NCBI GenBank assembly: GCA_001508155.1 | Contig: LGFI01000010.1 | Coordinates: forward strand, 1-64,000 | Source of the DNA: Acetothermia bacterium 64_32 | Lineage (GTDB): Bacteria; Bipolaricaulota; Bipolaricaulia; Bipolaricaulales; Bipolaricaulaceae | DNA length: 64,000 bases | Reading direction: 5' to 3' | Part shown: piece after piece, positions 7,278 to 16,295 of the stretch | Layout: every line of letters begins with the position of its first letter | How positions within the stretch are numbered: position 1 is the first letter of the stretch | Translations under genes and position numbers: made by a program | The notes under the pieces: generated by a model | What the model was told of the DNA's origin: nothing | The model's input: only the letters and a program-made list of their open reading frames with translations | Database searches by the model: none

Positions 7278-7943
7278 TCAGAAAAGCTCGAGGAGACGGG
7301 TCACCCGGATTTCCTCAAGCGACCCGACGACCAATCTTGCCCCCGCCCGGTAGAGCCTTTCTGGGGGATGGGTGGTGGCCACCCCCACGCACAGCATCCC
7401 CGCCCGGCGCGCCGCCTCCACCCCGGCCTCCGCGTCCTCGAAGACCACACACCTCCAAGGGGGGAGTCCAAGGCCCTGCGCCGCCTTCAGGAAGACCTCG
7501 GGGTCAGGCTTCCCCCACACCACGTCCTCCGCCGTCACGGTGCAGGTGAAAAAACCCGAAAGCCCGAGCTCCCCGAGGATGAACTCCAGGTTCGCCCTGG
7601 GGGCGGAGGTGCCCACGGCGAGCAGGACCCCCGCCCGCTGGAGCCCTGAGACGAGCTCAACGGCCCCCGGAAGGGGACGGAGCTTTCCCTGTGCAAGCTC
7701 CCGAAAAAGCTCCTCCTTCCTTCGGGAAAGCCTGGCCACCTCAGAGGACGAAAGCGGCCTCCCCGCAAGCGTTGCCAGGATCGCGTCGTTCCGCAGGCCG
7801 AAGGTGTCCCTGAACCAGGACTCGGTCACCTGAACCGGAAAGCCCTCCTCACAGGCCAGCAGCCTCCAGGCCTCAAGGTGAAAGGAGGAGGAATCCACTA
7901 AAACACCGTCGAGGTCGAAGATGGCCCCCGGTTTCCCTTTCAT
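7278..7943 (-). CDS. HAD-superfamily phosphatase/phosphoglucomutase, beta-PGM-like
   Basis: A 221-residue HAD hydrolase. The nucleophile and acid/base are D10 and D12 in FDLDGVLVDS, followed by a helical cap (about 18-90). Then come GTSAP (motif II), KPDPEVF (motif III lysine) and VFEDAEAGVEAA (motif IV acidic pair). The architecture and length fit the beta-phosphoglucomutase/sugar-phosphatase subgroup, but the substrate cannot be read from the sequence. It follows the lipid kinase gene by four bases and is probably co-transcribed with it. Confidence 0.85.
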   Translation of the reverse strand: MKGKPGAIFDLDGVLVDSSSFHLEAWRLLACEEGFPVQVTESWFRDTFGLRNDAILATLAGRPLSSSEVARLSRRKEELFRELAQGKLRPLPGAVELVSGLQRAGVLLAVGTSAPRANLEFILGELGLSGFFTCTVTAEDVVWGKPDPEVFLKAAQGLGLPPWRCVVFEDAEAGVEAARRAGMLCVGVATTHPPERLYRAGARLVVGSLEEIRVTRLLELF

Positions 7944-7947
7944 GGTG

Positions 7948-8826
7948 CTAGGCGCAGACGAGGAGGGCCCCGGGGAAGAGCTTCACGGAAAGCTCACAGG
8001 TGGGCTCAGGGAGGAGCTCCCCGTCCATGTGTACGGGAACCGGCCGGTCCGCCCGGATGGTCAGGGATGTCCCGTGTTTGAGCTGGACCCTCCTCAAGGC
8101 AAGGTAACTTCCATCGCGGGTCTTGGGGAGGACCGAGAACCGCACCACCCTGGGGTAATCCCCGACCACCACCACATCGAGCAACCCGTCGTCGGGACGA
8201 GCCCGGGGGGCAAGGTAAAAACCCCCGCCGGCATAAGGGCCGTTCATAACGGCGGTGGAAAGCAGCTTCCCGGAGAACCGCCACCCCTCCCCCTCGATCT
8301 CGGCTTGGAAGGCGCGAAAGCGGAGGATCTCCAGGCAGGTGGCCCAAAGGTACCCCAGCTCCCCCCGCAAAAGCCGCATGCGCCTGTAATCCAGGGCGAT
8401 CTGGCCATCGATCCCCATGCCCATGGAGTTCAGGAAATAGCGTCCCCCCACCCAGCCCACATCTACCCCCTTGGGGCTCGCCTGGGCGATATGCCGGGCG
8501 GCGGCGGTGAGGTCTTTGGGGAGGCCCAGTGCGCGGGCGTAATCGTTCCCCGAACCCACCGGAAGCACCCCCAAGGGGACCTGGGAGCCCACCAGCCCCT
8601 GGGCAACCTCGTTGACCGTCCCGTCCCCACCGGCCGCTATTATCAGGCCGGCCTCTTCCACCGCGGTGCGGGCGAGGTGGCTGGCATGCCCCGGCCCCTG
8701 GGTCCGCACAAGCTCGTACGCAAGGCCCGCCGAGTCGAGGGCCAGGCGGAGCTCCGGCTCCCGCAGCCCGGCCCGGCCCCGATCCGCAGCCGGGTTCAAG
8801 ATTACAAGCGCCTCACCCCGGCTCAT
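7948..8826 (-). CDS. Diacylglycerol/lipid kinase family protein (YegS/BmrU-like)
   Basis: A 292-residue protein with the diacylglycerol kinase catalytic domain: ILNPAADRG near the N-terminus, the ATP-binding AAGGDGTVNEVAQGL at 64-78 and PVGSGNDYARAL later. Bacterial members phosphorylate lipid or polyprenol-type acceptors in lipid recycling; which one is used here is unknown. The ATG at 8826 was chosen because homologues start just before the first strand; a longer in-frame start 45 bases upstream adds a non-conserved stretch. tRNA-Pro lies just upstream on the same strand. Confidence 0.85.
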   Translation of the reverse strand: MSRGEALVILNPAADRGRAGLREPELRLALDSAGLAYELVRTQGPGHASHLARTAVEEAGLIIAAGGDGTVNEVAQGLVGSQVPLGVLPVGSGNDYARALGLPKDLTAAARHIAQASPKGVDVGWVGGRYFLNSMGMGIDGQIALDYRRMRLLRGELGYLWATCLEILRFRAFQAEIEGEGWRFSGKLLSTAVMNGPYAGGGFYLAPRARPDDGLLDVVVVGDYPRVVRFSVLPKTRDGSYLALRRVQLKHGTSLTIRADRPVPVHMDGELLPEPTCELSVKLFPGALLVCA

Positions 8827-8895
8827 CGCCGCCACCCCGGCTCGGGGAAACTCCCCCAAACAGGGGTCCACCTGCCGGATCCGTTGAGGAACATG

Positions 8896-8972
8896 TGGTC
8901 GGGGCGACTGGATTCGAACCAGCGACCTCCTGCTCCCAAAGCAGGCGCGCTTCCAGGCTGCGCTACGCCCCG
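8896..8972 (-). tRNA. tRNA-Pro (anticodon UGG)
   Basis: Read on the minus strand, the acceptor stem CGGGGCG pairs with CGCCCCG, followed by discriminator A and an encoded CCA. The anticodon stem-loop CTGCT-TTGGGAG-CAG... places TGG in the anticodon, and the T arm contains GGTTCGAATCC. The 77-base length and all four arms are normal. It is a single tRNA gene between the lipid kinase and kbl. Confidence 0.95.
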
Positions 8973-9020
8973 CCCCGGCGATGTTAGCCGACGTCGTTCA
9001 GCTGGGTCAAGGAAGATTAG

Positions 9021-10196
9021 CTAGATTACCCCGAGCTCACGCCCCACCTTGGCGAATTTTTCTATCGCAAAGTCCAGGTCGTCTCTTGTGTGCACCGCCG
9101 ATATCATCACCCGGATGCGGGCCTTCCCTTTGGGCACCGTGGGATAAGCGATGGCCTGGGCGAAGATCTCCTCATCGAACAGGCGCTTGGAGAACTCCCA
9201 GGCGGTCTTGGCCTCCCCCAGCATGATCGGGGTGATGGGGGTCTCGGATTGTCCGGTATCGAAGCCCAATTCCTGCATCTTGCTCTTGAAGTAGCGGGCA
9301 TTTTCCCAAAGCTTCCTCACCGGCTCGTCGGTTTCCATGAGCACGTCCACCGCGGCGATGCAGGCGGCCACGTCCGCCGGGGTGGTGGCGCTGGAGAAGA
9401 GGAACGGCCGCCCCCTTTGCCTGAGGTACTCCACGATCTCGCGTTTCCCGGCCACATACCCGCCGACCACGCCGAACGCCTTGGACAGGGTCCCCACCTC
9501 GATATCTACCCGGCCGTGGAGGCCGAAGTGGTCCACGATCCCCCGGCCGTGGGACCCCAAGACCCCCTCCCCGTGGGCGTCGTCCACCATCACCAGGGCA
9601 TCGTAGCGCTCGGCGACCTCCACGATCCCGGGGAGGGGCGCCAGGTCCCCGTCCATGGAGAACACCCCGTCGGTGACGATGAGCTTCACCGGGGCATCCT
9701 TGTGGTCTTCCAGGGCCTTTGCCAGGGCATCCACGTCCCGGTGGGGGTAGATCACCCGCCCGGCCTTGGTGAGGCGACACCCATCGATGATGGAGGCGTG
9801 GTTGAGCTCGTCGGTGAAGATCACCCCCTCTTTCCCCACCAGGGCGGGGATGGTGGCCAAGTTCGCGCAGAAACCCGATTGGAAGGAGACGGCGTCTTCG
9901 GTTCCCTTGAACTCGGCGAGTTTCTTCTCGAGCTCCCGGTGAAGCGTCATGGTGCCGGCGATGGACCGCACCGCTGCCGGCCCCACCCCGTATTCTTCGA
10001 TTGCCCGCAGGGCGGCGGCCTTGAGCCGCTCGTCGTTGGCAAAGCCCAAGTAGTTGTTGGAGCACATGTTGAGGACGCGCCGGCCGTCCACCACGGTCCA
10101 GGCCCCCACCGGGCTTCCGATGGTACGGATGATGTTATAAAGCCCCTGCTCCTTGAGCCCCTCAAGCGCCTCCACGATGAAACCGTACTTGCTCAC
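9021..10196 (-). CDS. kbl: Glycine C-acetyltransferase (2-amino-3-ketobutyrate CoA ligase)
   Basis: A 391-residue PLP enzyme of the alpha-oxoamine synthase family. It converts 2-amino-3-ketobutyrate and CoA into glycine and acetyl-CoA, the second step of threonine breakdown. The PLP lysine is K239 in GTLSKAFG; D206 and H208 are in VDDAHGEG; the N-terminal NNYLGFA and SIAGT motifs are present. The GTG at 10196 has AAGGAGG in front. The matching threonine dehydrogenase lies about 10 kb away at 19946 on the other strand, across the catabolic cluster. BioF and HemA relatives are alternatives, but the close match to Kbl motifs and the presence of tdh favour Kbl. Confidence 0.88.
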   Translation of the reverse strand: MSKYGFIVEALEGLKEQGLYNIIRTIGSPVGAWTVVDGRRVLNMCSNNYLGFANDERLKAAALRAIEEYGVGPAAVRSIAGTMTLHRELEKKLAEFKGTEDAVSFQSGFCANLATIPALVGKEGVIFTDELNHASIIDGCRLTKAGRVIYPHRDVDALAKALEDHKDAPVKLIVTDGVFSMDGDLAPLPGIVEVAERYDALVMVDDAHGEGVLGSHGRGIVDHFGLHGRVDIEVGTLSKAFGVVGGYVAGKREIVEYLRQRGRPFLFSSATTPADVAACIAAVDVLMETDEPVRKLWENARYFKSKMQELGFDTGQSETPITPIMLGEAKTAWEFSKRLFDEEIFAQAIAYPTVPKGKARIRVMISAVHTRDDLDFAIEKFAKVGRELGVI

Positions 10197-10246
10197 CTTT
10201 CCCTCCTTTTGTCTTGACTTTACCAGACCACTCCCCCTCGTTCCAT

Positions 10247-11386
10247 TCACCTAAGGAACCTAAGGGCAGCCTCGCGGTAGATGCGGGCGGCCATGCCCAG
10301 TTCCCCTGTCTTTACGAACTCGTTCTCCGTGTGGGCCTGGGCGGGGGCCCCCGGCCCAATGATCACCGTGGGGATCCCCCCTGCCTGGGTCAGAGTCCCG
10401 TCCGTACCGTAGTTGAGGCCTGTTAAGGGGGGAGGATTTCCAACTACAGCCTGGTATGCCTCCCTGACCGCCCGGACTATCCCAGCTCCCTCATCGACCT
10501 CGAAGGGGGGATACCAGTGCTCAAGCGAGATCTTCACCTGTAGGTCGGGATGTCCCTCCTTGAGGGCGCTGGCGATCCCCTCCAGCTCCCCCACCACCTG
10601 CTCCACGGACTCCCCGGGCAAGAAGCGCCGATCCACCTTCAACGCACACCGATCCGGGACCATGTTGGCCCGTTCTCCCCCCCGGATCACCCCCACGTTC
10701 ACGGTGCCGGGCCCCAAAAGGGGATGTTCCTTCTTTGACAGCGACCTCACTAAGTCTTCCTGGACGGCTTTCACCACCAGGGCCATGTGGTAGATGGCGT
10801 TTATCCCCTGGTCCGGGGTGCTGCCGTGGGCGGCCTTCCCAAAGGTGGTGAGCTCAAGCCAGGCCCCACCCTTGTGGGCGATGCCGAGCTCAAGGGAAGT
10901 GGGCTCCCCCACGATGCAGGCGTCTATCGTATAACGACTTGCGGAACGGGCCATGAAGTGCCGCATGCCCCGCAGGCCCGTTTCCTCCCCCATGGTGGCC
11001 AAGAGCATGAGGGTCCCGGCGAAGTCTTGGTCTGCGAGGGACTCGATGGCGCAGACCATGGCGGCCAAGGCCCCCTTCATATCGCAGCTCCCGCGGCCGT
11101 AAACACGTCCTCCTTCGATCCGGGGGCGAAGCTGGTCTTGGGAGGCCGGCGGGACTGTGTCCAGGTGGCCACAGAACATGAGGGTCCTTCCGGCCCTTGG
11201 CCCCTTGAGCAAGGCTATCAAGTTCGGCCTTCCCGGCTCCACCTCCTCCAAGATAGTCTGGCAACCCAAGCCCTGGAGGTGGTGGGCCAGGAACCGCGCC
11301 ACCTCGGCCTCGCTCTGATGGCTTGGGATGGAGAGGAGCTCCGTCGCTAGCTTCACAACCCGGTCTTCAAGCGCCGTGCGACTCAT
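10247..11386 (-). CDS. M20-family metallopeptidase/deacylase (ArgE/DapE-like)
   Basis: A 379-residue dizinc hydrolase. Metal ligands and catalytic residues are visible as H74 and D76 in GHLDTVP, the bridging D102 in GRGSCDMKG, and E134-E135 in GEETGLRG; the central region (about 170-290) is the dimerisation domain. Family members cut dipeptides, N-acyl amino acids or succinyl-diaminopimelate; the sequence does not decide between them. It stands 66 bases after the AOR gene and 50 bases before kbl, all on one strand, so it may supply amino acids from peptides or N-acylated substrates. Confidence 0.85.
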   Translation of the reverse strand: MSRTALEDRVVKLATELLSIPSHQSEAEVARFLAHHLQGLGCQTILEEVEPGRPNLIALLKGPRAGRTLMFCGHLDTVPPASQDQLRPRIEGGRVYGRGSCDMKGALAAMVCAIESLADQDFAGTLMLLATMGEETGLRGMRHFMARSASRYTIDACIVGEPTSLELGIAHKGGAWLELTTFGKAAHGSTPDQGINAIYHMALVVKAVQEDLVRSLSKKEHPLLGPGTVNVGVIRGGERANMVPDRCALKVDRRFLPGESVEQVVGELEGIASALKEGHPDLQVKISLEHWYPPFEVDEGAGIVRAVREAYQAVVGNPPPLTGLNYGTDGTLTQAGGIPTVIIGPGAPAQAHTENEFVKTGELGMAARIYREAALRFLR

Positions 11387-11452
11387 ACACCACCCACCTT
11401 CTTGGCAAGACTATATCATGAAACGCGGCCCCGCGTCGTACAAATCGGGCTC

Positions 11453-13366
11453 TTAAAGGGCCCTTGTTTGTTTCAGCTCCTCCGCCACCCAGCCCAGGCC
11501 GAGTGCCTCCAGCTTCCCTCGGGTGGGAACCCCTTTGGGGGTCCAACCTGCCATCTCGAAGTACAGGGCCATGGCCTTCTCGAACTCCTCCCTGTCCACC
11601 CGCAAGCCATCCGTGGGGCCACCCCTCAGGGGCTCGTACATCCGGGGCGGGAGGGCCTCTGAGGCGGCATCGATCCCCTCCCGGGCATTGAACGCCCGGC
11701 ATAGGTTGGTCTTACGCTCTCCCACCCAGAAGAGCTCCAGCAAGCTGGTGTTCCAACCAGTGGCCGCGTTGACAAGTTCTACGAGCTGATCGAAGGAGAA
11801 ATAGCGGATGGGGGGGCAAACGAAAAGGCAGATGGCGAGGGTATCGTAAAGGCTGAACATCTGTTGGGTGATGTAGTAGAAGCGAACCTTTGGAGCGTTC
11901 AGGGACGTCAAGGGAAGCCGTTCTAAAATGCCCAAAGGGGAGATCGCTTGGAAGATGGCATCTGATGCATCCGGGGCGATGGCCACGTCGTGTTCGCTGC
12001 TGCAGTGGTCTGCCCCCTTGGGAACCGTGGCGTAGGCCAAGGCGAGGGAACGCTTGAGCCGCGGCTCGTGGGCCGGGAACTCCTGCCCTTTGGCATGTAC
12101 CACTAAATCCAACGCTTTCTTGCCGTATCGCCGGGCTGCCCGCCATGCACCTTCAGCCAGGATATCGCCGAAGCCTTCCCGGGCCACGATCTTCTCCACC
12201 ATAGCCATGGCCGCCTCCGCGCTTCCGAACACCAGGTCCATCCCCACCTCAGCCCGATCGATGATCCCCTTTTCCACACACTCCATAGCCCAGGCCAGCG
12301 CGCCCCCGAGGGAGATGCTGTCTAATCCGTAACGATTACACAACTCATTCATCTTTATGATGGCCCCTAGATCATCTATGCCGAGATACGAGCCCAGCGC
12401 GGCCAAGGTCTCATACTCCGGGCCCCCGTAAAGGGGATCCACCCTGTAGGGTTCCTCGGAGGCCACCACCCGTTTGCAGCGTACCGGGCAGGCATAGCAG
12501 CCCTCTTGCCCGATAAGGTACGTCTCCTTCAGCCTTTCCCCGGAGATGGCTTCTGCCCCCTCAAAGCTGCCGCTCTGGAAGTTGCGGGTGGGCAGCCCCC
12601 CAACTTCGTTCTGTGGGAGCACATAGCCAGCGGTGCCGTATTCTGAAAGCGTGCTGAGGTTTGCATTTTCCCGGAAGTGTTGTGCGAAGTCCCGAGCTAA
12701 GGCGATGAGGCCCTCCTTATCCGCAAACCGGACTTCCTGGTGGCCCCGCACGGCGACGGCCTTGAGGTTCTTGGCCCCCATCACGGCGCCCAAGCCCCCA
12801 CGGCCGTGGAAGTTCTTGGTGCCGGAGGCCAGGTTGGCGAAGCGGACGCCTTTTTCCCCTGCTGGGCCGATCAGGAGGACCTGGATGAGCCCGTCCCCAA
12901 GCTCCTCTCGGATCAGCTCCTGCACCTCCCCGGTCTCCTTGCCCCAGTAGGGGCGGGCATCCCGGATTTCACACCGGCCGTCTGTGATCCAAAGGTAGAC
13001 CGGGTACTCGGCCCTTCCCGTGATCACCACTGCATCGAACCCCGCCCGTTTGAGTTCCATCCCCCAATAGCCCCCGGCCTCAGAGGCCGCGATCCCCCCG
13101 GTGAGGGGTGACTTGGCCACCGCGGAGTGCCTTCCCGTCCCTGGGACCGGGCTCCCGGTCGCCACACTGGGGGCGAGCACGAGGACGTTTTCCCCGGAGA
13201 GGGGATCGCAGCCGGGCGGGGCGTACTTGAGGAGATAGTATGCACCCAGGCAACCTCCCCCGATATAGGTGCGGAAGAAAACCTCTCCGGGGCTTTCCAC
13301 CCTTATGTTTCCTTGTGATAGATCCACGTGGAGGATGCGGTTCCAAAATCCCTTGCCTTCCGCCAT
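11453..13366 (-). CDS. Tungsten-type aldehyde:ferredoxin oxidoreductase
   Basis: A 637-residue AOR-family protein. It oxidises an aldehyde to the acid and passes electrons to ferredoxin, using a bis-pterin tungsten (rarely molybdenum) site and one 4Fe-4S cluster. Cluster cysteines C290, C293 and C297 are in CYACPVRC, and a later cysteine in AICLFV is the likely fourth ligand. Pterin-binding elements SEAGGYWGMELKRAG (95-109) and GLDSISLGG are present. Length is normal. ATG at 13366 follows GGAAGGGGA. It sits 20 bases after the DapA-like aldolase gene, which suggests that the aldehyde product of that enzyme is its substrate (inference). Confidence 0.9.
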   Translation of the reverse strand: MAEGKGFWNRILHVDLSQGNIRVESPGEVFFRTYIGGGCLGAYYLLKYAPPGCDPLSGENVLVLAPSVATGSPVPGTGRHSAVAKSPLTGGIAASEAGGYWGMELKRAGFDAVVITGRAEYPVYLWITDGRCEIRDARPYWGKETGEVQELIREELGDGLIQVLLIGPAGEKGVRFANLASGTKNFHGRGGLGAVMGAKNLKAVAVRGHQEVRFADKEGLIALARDFAQHFRENANLSTLSEYGTAGYVLPQNEVGGLPTRNFQSGSFEGAEAISGERLKETYLIGQEGCYACPVRCKRVVASEEPYRVDPLYGGPEYETLAALGSYLGIDDLGAIIKMNELCNRYGLDSISLGGALAWAMECVEKGIIDRAEVGMDLVFGSAEAAMAMVEKIVAREGFGDILAEGAWRAARRYGKKALDLVVHAKGQEFPAHEPRLKRSLALAYATVPKGADHCSSEHDVAIAPDASDAIFQAISPLGILERLPLTSLNAPKVRFYYITQQMFSLYDTLAICLFVCPPIRYFSFDQLVELVNAATGWNTSLLELFWVGERKTNLCRAFNAREGIDAASEALPPRMYEPLRGGPTDGLRVDREEFEKAMALYFEMAGWTPKGVPTRGKLEALGLGWVAEELKQTRAL

Positions 13367-13386
13367 GGCTGTCCCCTTCCTGCACA

Positions 13387-14325
13387 TCACCCGTTCAGTG
13401 TGGTTACCCCGCCCCGGACGAGGACCTCCCGAAGTTCCTCTTTCTCCTCCGGACGAAGTTCCCTGGCCGGTGGCCGTACGGGGCCGGCTGGGGGCTGTCC
13501 GACCATCTCCAGTGCGGCCTTTACGACGCTGGATTCCCCGGCGGTCCTCCTTGCCATCTCCACCCGGAAGTTGTACCAAGGAAGCCACAACCGCTTCTGC
13601 CGCTCCAGGGCCTCCGGGAACCGGCCCTCCTTGATCAGGTTGTAGGTTTCCACCTCGTGCTCTGGCCAGATATTGGCAAGATGAGTAATGAATCCCGTAC
13701 AACCGAGCATCATGGCCCACACCGCCATGGCCATGTTGTTAATCATGGCCACCTTTTCTGAGTAAAGGTAAAGGCCCATTCTATACTCGTGCAACGTGGG
13801 CGCAGCCCATTTCACCGCCACCACATTCCGCAGTTCGATCAGCTCTCCCAGGAGCTCTAGCCCTATGTTCTTTCCCTCCCAAGGGGTGTTGTAGAGCATG
13901 ATCCCCGTCCGTATCTCCCGTGAGAATGTGTGGAATAACCTTAATATATCTCCATCACTTGGTGTAAAGTAGTAAGGGGGAGAGATCTGGACGGCGTCGG
14001 CCCCGAGCTGGGCGGCGTAGTTAGCCAGGCCAATGGTCACCTGGGGGTTCGAGTCCTGGGCGCCGACCACCACTGGCACCTTTCCGGCTGCTTCCTCGAT
14101 CGCTGCGGCGGCCACCTGTTTGCGCTCCTCGAGGGTGAGGAGGGGGAAGTCCCCTCCCGCCCCGCCTACCAGTAGGAACCCGGATCCTTCCCTGATCCCA
14201 CCTTCTATGAGGAACCGGATGTGAGCGCGCAATCGGTCCAGATCCAACCTGAGCTCCTTGTCGTAGAAGGTGACCACGGGCACGCATGGCCCCACTAGCC
14301 GTCGCCTGAACACCTGTTTTTCCAT
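13387..14325 (-). CDS. DapA/NanA-family (beta/alpha)8 aldolase-like protein with altered active-site loop
   Basis: A 312-residue member of the class I dihydrodipicolinate synthase/N-acetylneuraminate lyase family. The Schiff-base lysine is K172 in VAVKWAA and the catalytic tyrosine is Y145 in MLYNTP. The loop that normally reads G-T/S-T-G-E reads GGAGGD (54-59) here, so the two hydroxyl residues that hold the keto-acid carboxylate are missing. It is therefore probably not DapA or NanA itself but a pyruvate-type aldolase or dehydratase with a different substrate. The context of a BNR-fold protein upstream and an AOR downstream points to sugar-acid breakdown. Confidence 0.8.
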   Translation of the reverse strand: MEKQVFRRRLVGPCVPVVTFYDKELRLDLDRLRAHIRFLIEGGIREGSGFLLVGGAGGDFPLLTLEERKQVAAAAIEEAAGKVPVVVGAQDSNPQVTIGLANYAAQLGADAVQISPPYYFTPSDGDILRLFHTFSREIRTGIMLYNTPWEGKNIGLELLGELIELRNVVAVKWAAPTLHEYRMGLYLYSEKVAMINNMAMAVWAMMLGCTGFITHLANIWPEHEVETYNLIKEGRFPEALERQKRLWLPWYNFRVEMARRTAGESSVVKAALEMVGQPPAGPVRPPARELRPEEKEELREVLVRGGVTTLNG

Positions 14326-14348
14326 CCTCCACCTCCGAGATCTTGTGG

Positions 14349-15404
14349 CTATGAGTAAAGCAACTCTTCCTGGTAACGTATCCCTCCTGCATATACCCCT
14401 ATTGGATAGTTATCCCCCTGCTTAATTGCCCCCATGCTGTCATGAGCGTAGTAAACCGTGTATATGCTTCCGTCAGGCAACTGAACGGAGCTCGGGTAGC
14501 CGACATCCCACGTACTGCAATCAGAAATTAATACCAGAGTCCTTTCAGATCGCCAGCTTTTACCGCCGTCTTCGCTTATCACTGCTCGAACCCCATAAGG
14601 GGGGCGCCGATGACCAAAAGAAAGCAGGACATCCCCGCTTCTTAGCAAGAGCAGGTCACCTGGGTGCTCAGCCGGCCCTGTGATCCGCCTAGGCTTAGAC
14701 CAGGTGTATCCGCCGTCCTTTGATTCAACTTGCCAAAGCTCTGCTTCGGACATTGCCGCATTCCGGCGCATTACAGCAATAAACCTGCGTGCAGATAAAG
14801 CCAAAATAGCTGTCTCATTAAATCCTTCGCTAATAAGACTCCCCTCCCAAGTCTTCCCATCATCACTTGAACGCAATAGATAAGCGCCGATATGGTTGTA
14901 TCCGCACATCAAAAGCATTCCTTTTTCTACCTCAATGATCTTTCCGTAGGGGGAGAACCATTTTAGCCCAGTTACACACAATTTAATTGGCTCGCTCCAA
15001 TTTTGTCCTTGGTCAGAGGAATAGCGGATGAACGTGAGAGGGCTTGTCTTCTCCGTCACCCGCCAAAAACCGTTTTCGTAACAATCATAAGAAATATATG
15101 CAAGTATCCATCTATTGGTAGAAGTGATACCGAAAGCTGGATTGCGAATATCAACCCTTTCGTAAGCGATCGGGATTAGATGGCTCCAGCTCTCCCCCCG
15201 ATCATGAGAGACGGTTAAGCCTAAGCGACCTCTTTGCCCGATATGGATGTCCCCATCCCTAGCCACCACCGCCAACGTCCCGTCTGGAGCTTGTGCGATC
15301 ACGGGGAAATATCCTCCCAGGGAGGTAACCACAAATCTTTCAGCACTTTTTCCGGAAGATACCAAGACCTCCACCTTCGTTTTAAGTTTGAAGTAGGTCC
15401 CCAT
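14349..15404 (-). CDS. BNR-repeat sialidase-fold protein (putative exo-glycosidase)
   Basis: A 351-residue six-bladed propeller with five Asp boxes of the S-x-D-x-G-x-x-W type, at residues 66-73, 129-136, 179-186, 228-235 and 277-284. No signal peptide or membrane segment is visible, so it should be cytoplasmic. The N-terminal R-I-P motif of true sialidases is not recognisable, so the exact activity (sialidase, other glycosidase or lyase) is uncertain. It is 12 bases after the permease gene and 23 before the aldolase gene, in one transcript. Its base composition is markedly more AT-rich than that of the ribosomal cluster. Confidence 0.75.
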   Translation of the reverse strand: MGTYFKLKTKVEVLVSSGKSAERFVVTSLGGYFPVIAQAPDGTLAVVARDGDIHIGQRGRLGLTVSHDRGESWSHLIPIAYERVDIRNPAFGITSTNRWILAYISYDCYENGFWRVTEKTSPLTFIRYSSDQGQNWSEPIKLCVTGLKWFSPYGKIIEVEKGMLLMCGYNHIGAYLLRSSDDGKTWEGSLISEGFNETAILALSARRFIAVMRRNAAMSEAELWQVESKDGGYTWSKPRRITGPAEHPGDLLLLRSGDVLLSFGHRRPPYGVRAVISEDGGKSWRSERTLVLISDCSTWDVGYPSSVQLPDGSIYTVYYAHDSMGAIKQGDNYPIGVYAGGIRYQEELLYS

Positions 15405-15416
15405 CTTACTCCCTCC

Positions 15417-16283
15417 CTATCTGTAATGCTTCGGATCCAGGGCATCTCTCAGCGCATCGCCCATAAAATTGATGCTTAGCACGCACAGGGAGATCGACAT
15501 CCCAGGGGCGAGCCAAACCCAGGGGAAACTGAGTAATGTACTGATGGATCTTGCGGCATATAGCATGTTGCCCCAACTAGGGGTGGGTGGGGCCACTCCC
15601 AGCCCCAAAAAGCTCAAGCTGGCCTCTGTTATTATGGCGCCTGCAAGGCCAAAAGTGGCAGCTACTATGATGACGCTCATGACATTTGGTAACACATGTT
15701 TAATGATGAGCCTTGCAGGAGATAGACCGATTGCCCTAGCTGCCTCTACAAACTCCCTCTCCCGCAATGAAAGGACTTCAGCCCTAACTAGCCGAGCCAA
15801 TCCTGCCCAACTCAACAAGCCAATTATCAACCCGATGTGCCACACGCTTGTTTGCTCGAGCAAAGCGGCAATTGTTATGATGATTAATAAGGACGGAAAA
15901 CACATCACGGCATCGATAACCCTTTGAACCGCCATATCCACCCAACCCAGGAAGTAACCTGATATAATCCCTACAGCTGTTCCGATGACCACTGCAATGC
16001 CTACGGCAAGGCACCCAACGGTGAGTGAAACCCTAGCTCCAAACACAAGTCGGGAGAACACATCCCTGCCCAATTCGTCGGTACCGAATATGTGATAGGA
16101 ATTCGGAGGACTAAACTTGTTTCTCAACTCGATCTTCGCTGGGTCGTATGGGGCAATAACCGGCGCTAATACGGCGGTAAGACAAAATAGTGTAAAGATT
16201 AGACATCCAATGATCCCAAGTCTATGCCTGGTTAGCGCCCTCAGGAACCTGGGCGTTCCAAGAAGTGTTGAGGTTTTCTTCAT
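15417..16283 (-). CDS. ABC transporter permease, DppC/OppC type
   Basis: A 288-residue inner-membrane permease with an N-terminal OppC_N segment (helix about 25-45), five further helices and the cytoplasmic EAA loop EAARAIGLSPARLIIKHVLPN near residue 180. It forms the transport channel with the adjacent DppB-type subunit. The gene is 12 bases after it. No ATPase gene accompanies the pair, so the energising subunits must come from elsewhere in the genome. Confidence 0.88.
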   Translation of the reverse strand: MKKTSTLLGTPRFLRALTRHRLGIIGCLIFTLFCLTAVLAPVIAPYDPAKIELRNKFSPPNSYHIFGTDELGRDVFSRLVFGARVSLTVGCLAVGIAVVIGTAVGIISGYFLGWVDMAVQRVIDAVMCFPSLLIIITIAALLEQTSVWHIGLIIGLLSWAGLARLVRAEVLSLREREFVEAARAIGLSPARLIIKHVLPNVMSVIIVAATFGLAGAIITEASLSFLGLGVAPPTPSWGNMLYAARSISTLLSFPWVWLAPGMSISLCVLSINFMGDALRDALDPKHYR

Positions 16284-16295
16284 GCTCTTACCCCA

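Noticed and set aside
7921-9024. A 367-codon frame on the plus strand over the lipid kinase gene and tRNA
   Set aside because: It runs across tRNA-Pro and opposite the conserved kinase motifs; it is a shadow.
9021-10196. 8-amino-7-oxononanoate synthase (BioF) for the alpha-oxoamine synthase
   Set aside because: Motifs follow Kbl more closely and a matching tdh is in the window; no biotin gene is nearby.
11415-11440. A hairpin (ACGCG-GGGC-CGCGT on the minus strand) plus TATAGT as terminator/promoter between AOR and the M20 peptidase
   Set aside because: The stem is short, no T tract follows, and no -35 at usable distance from TATAGT was found.
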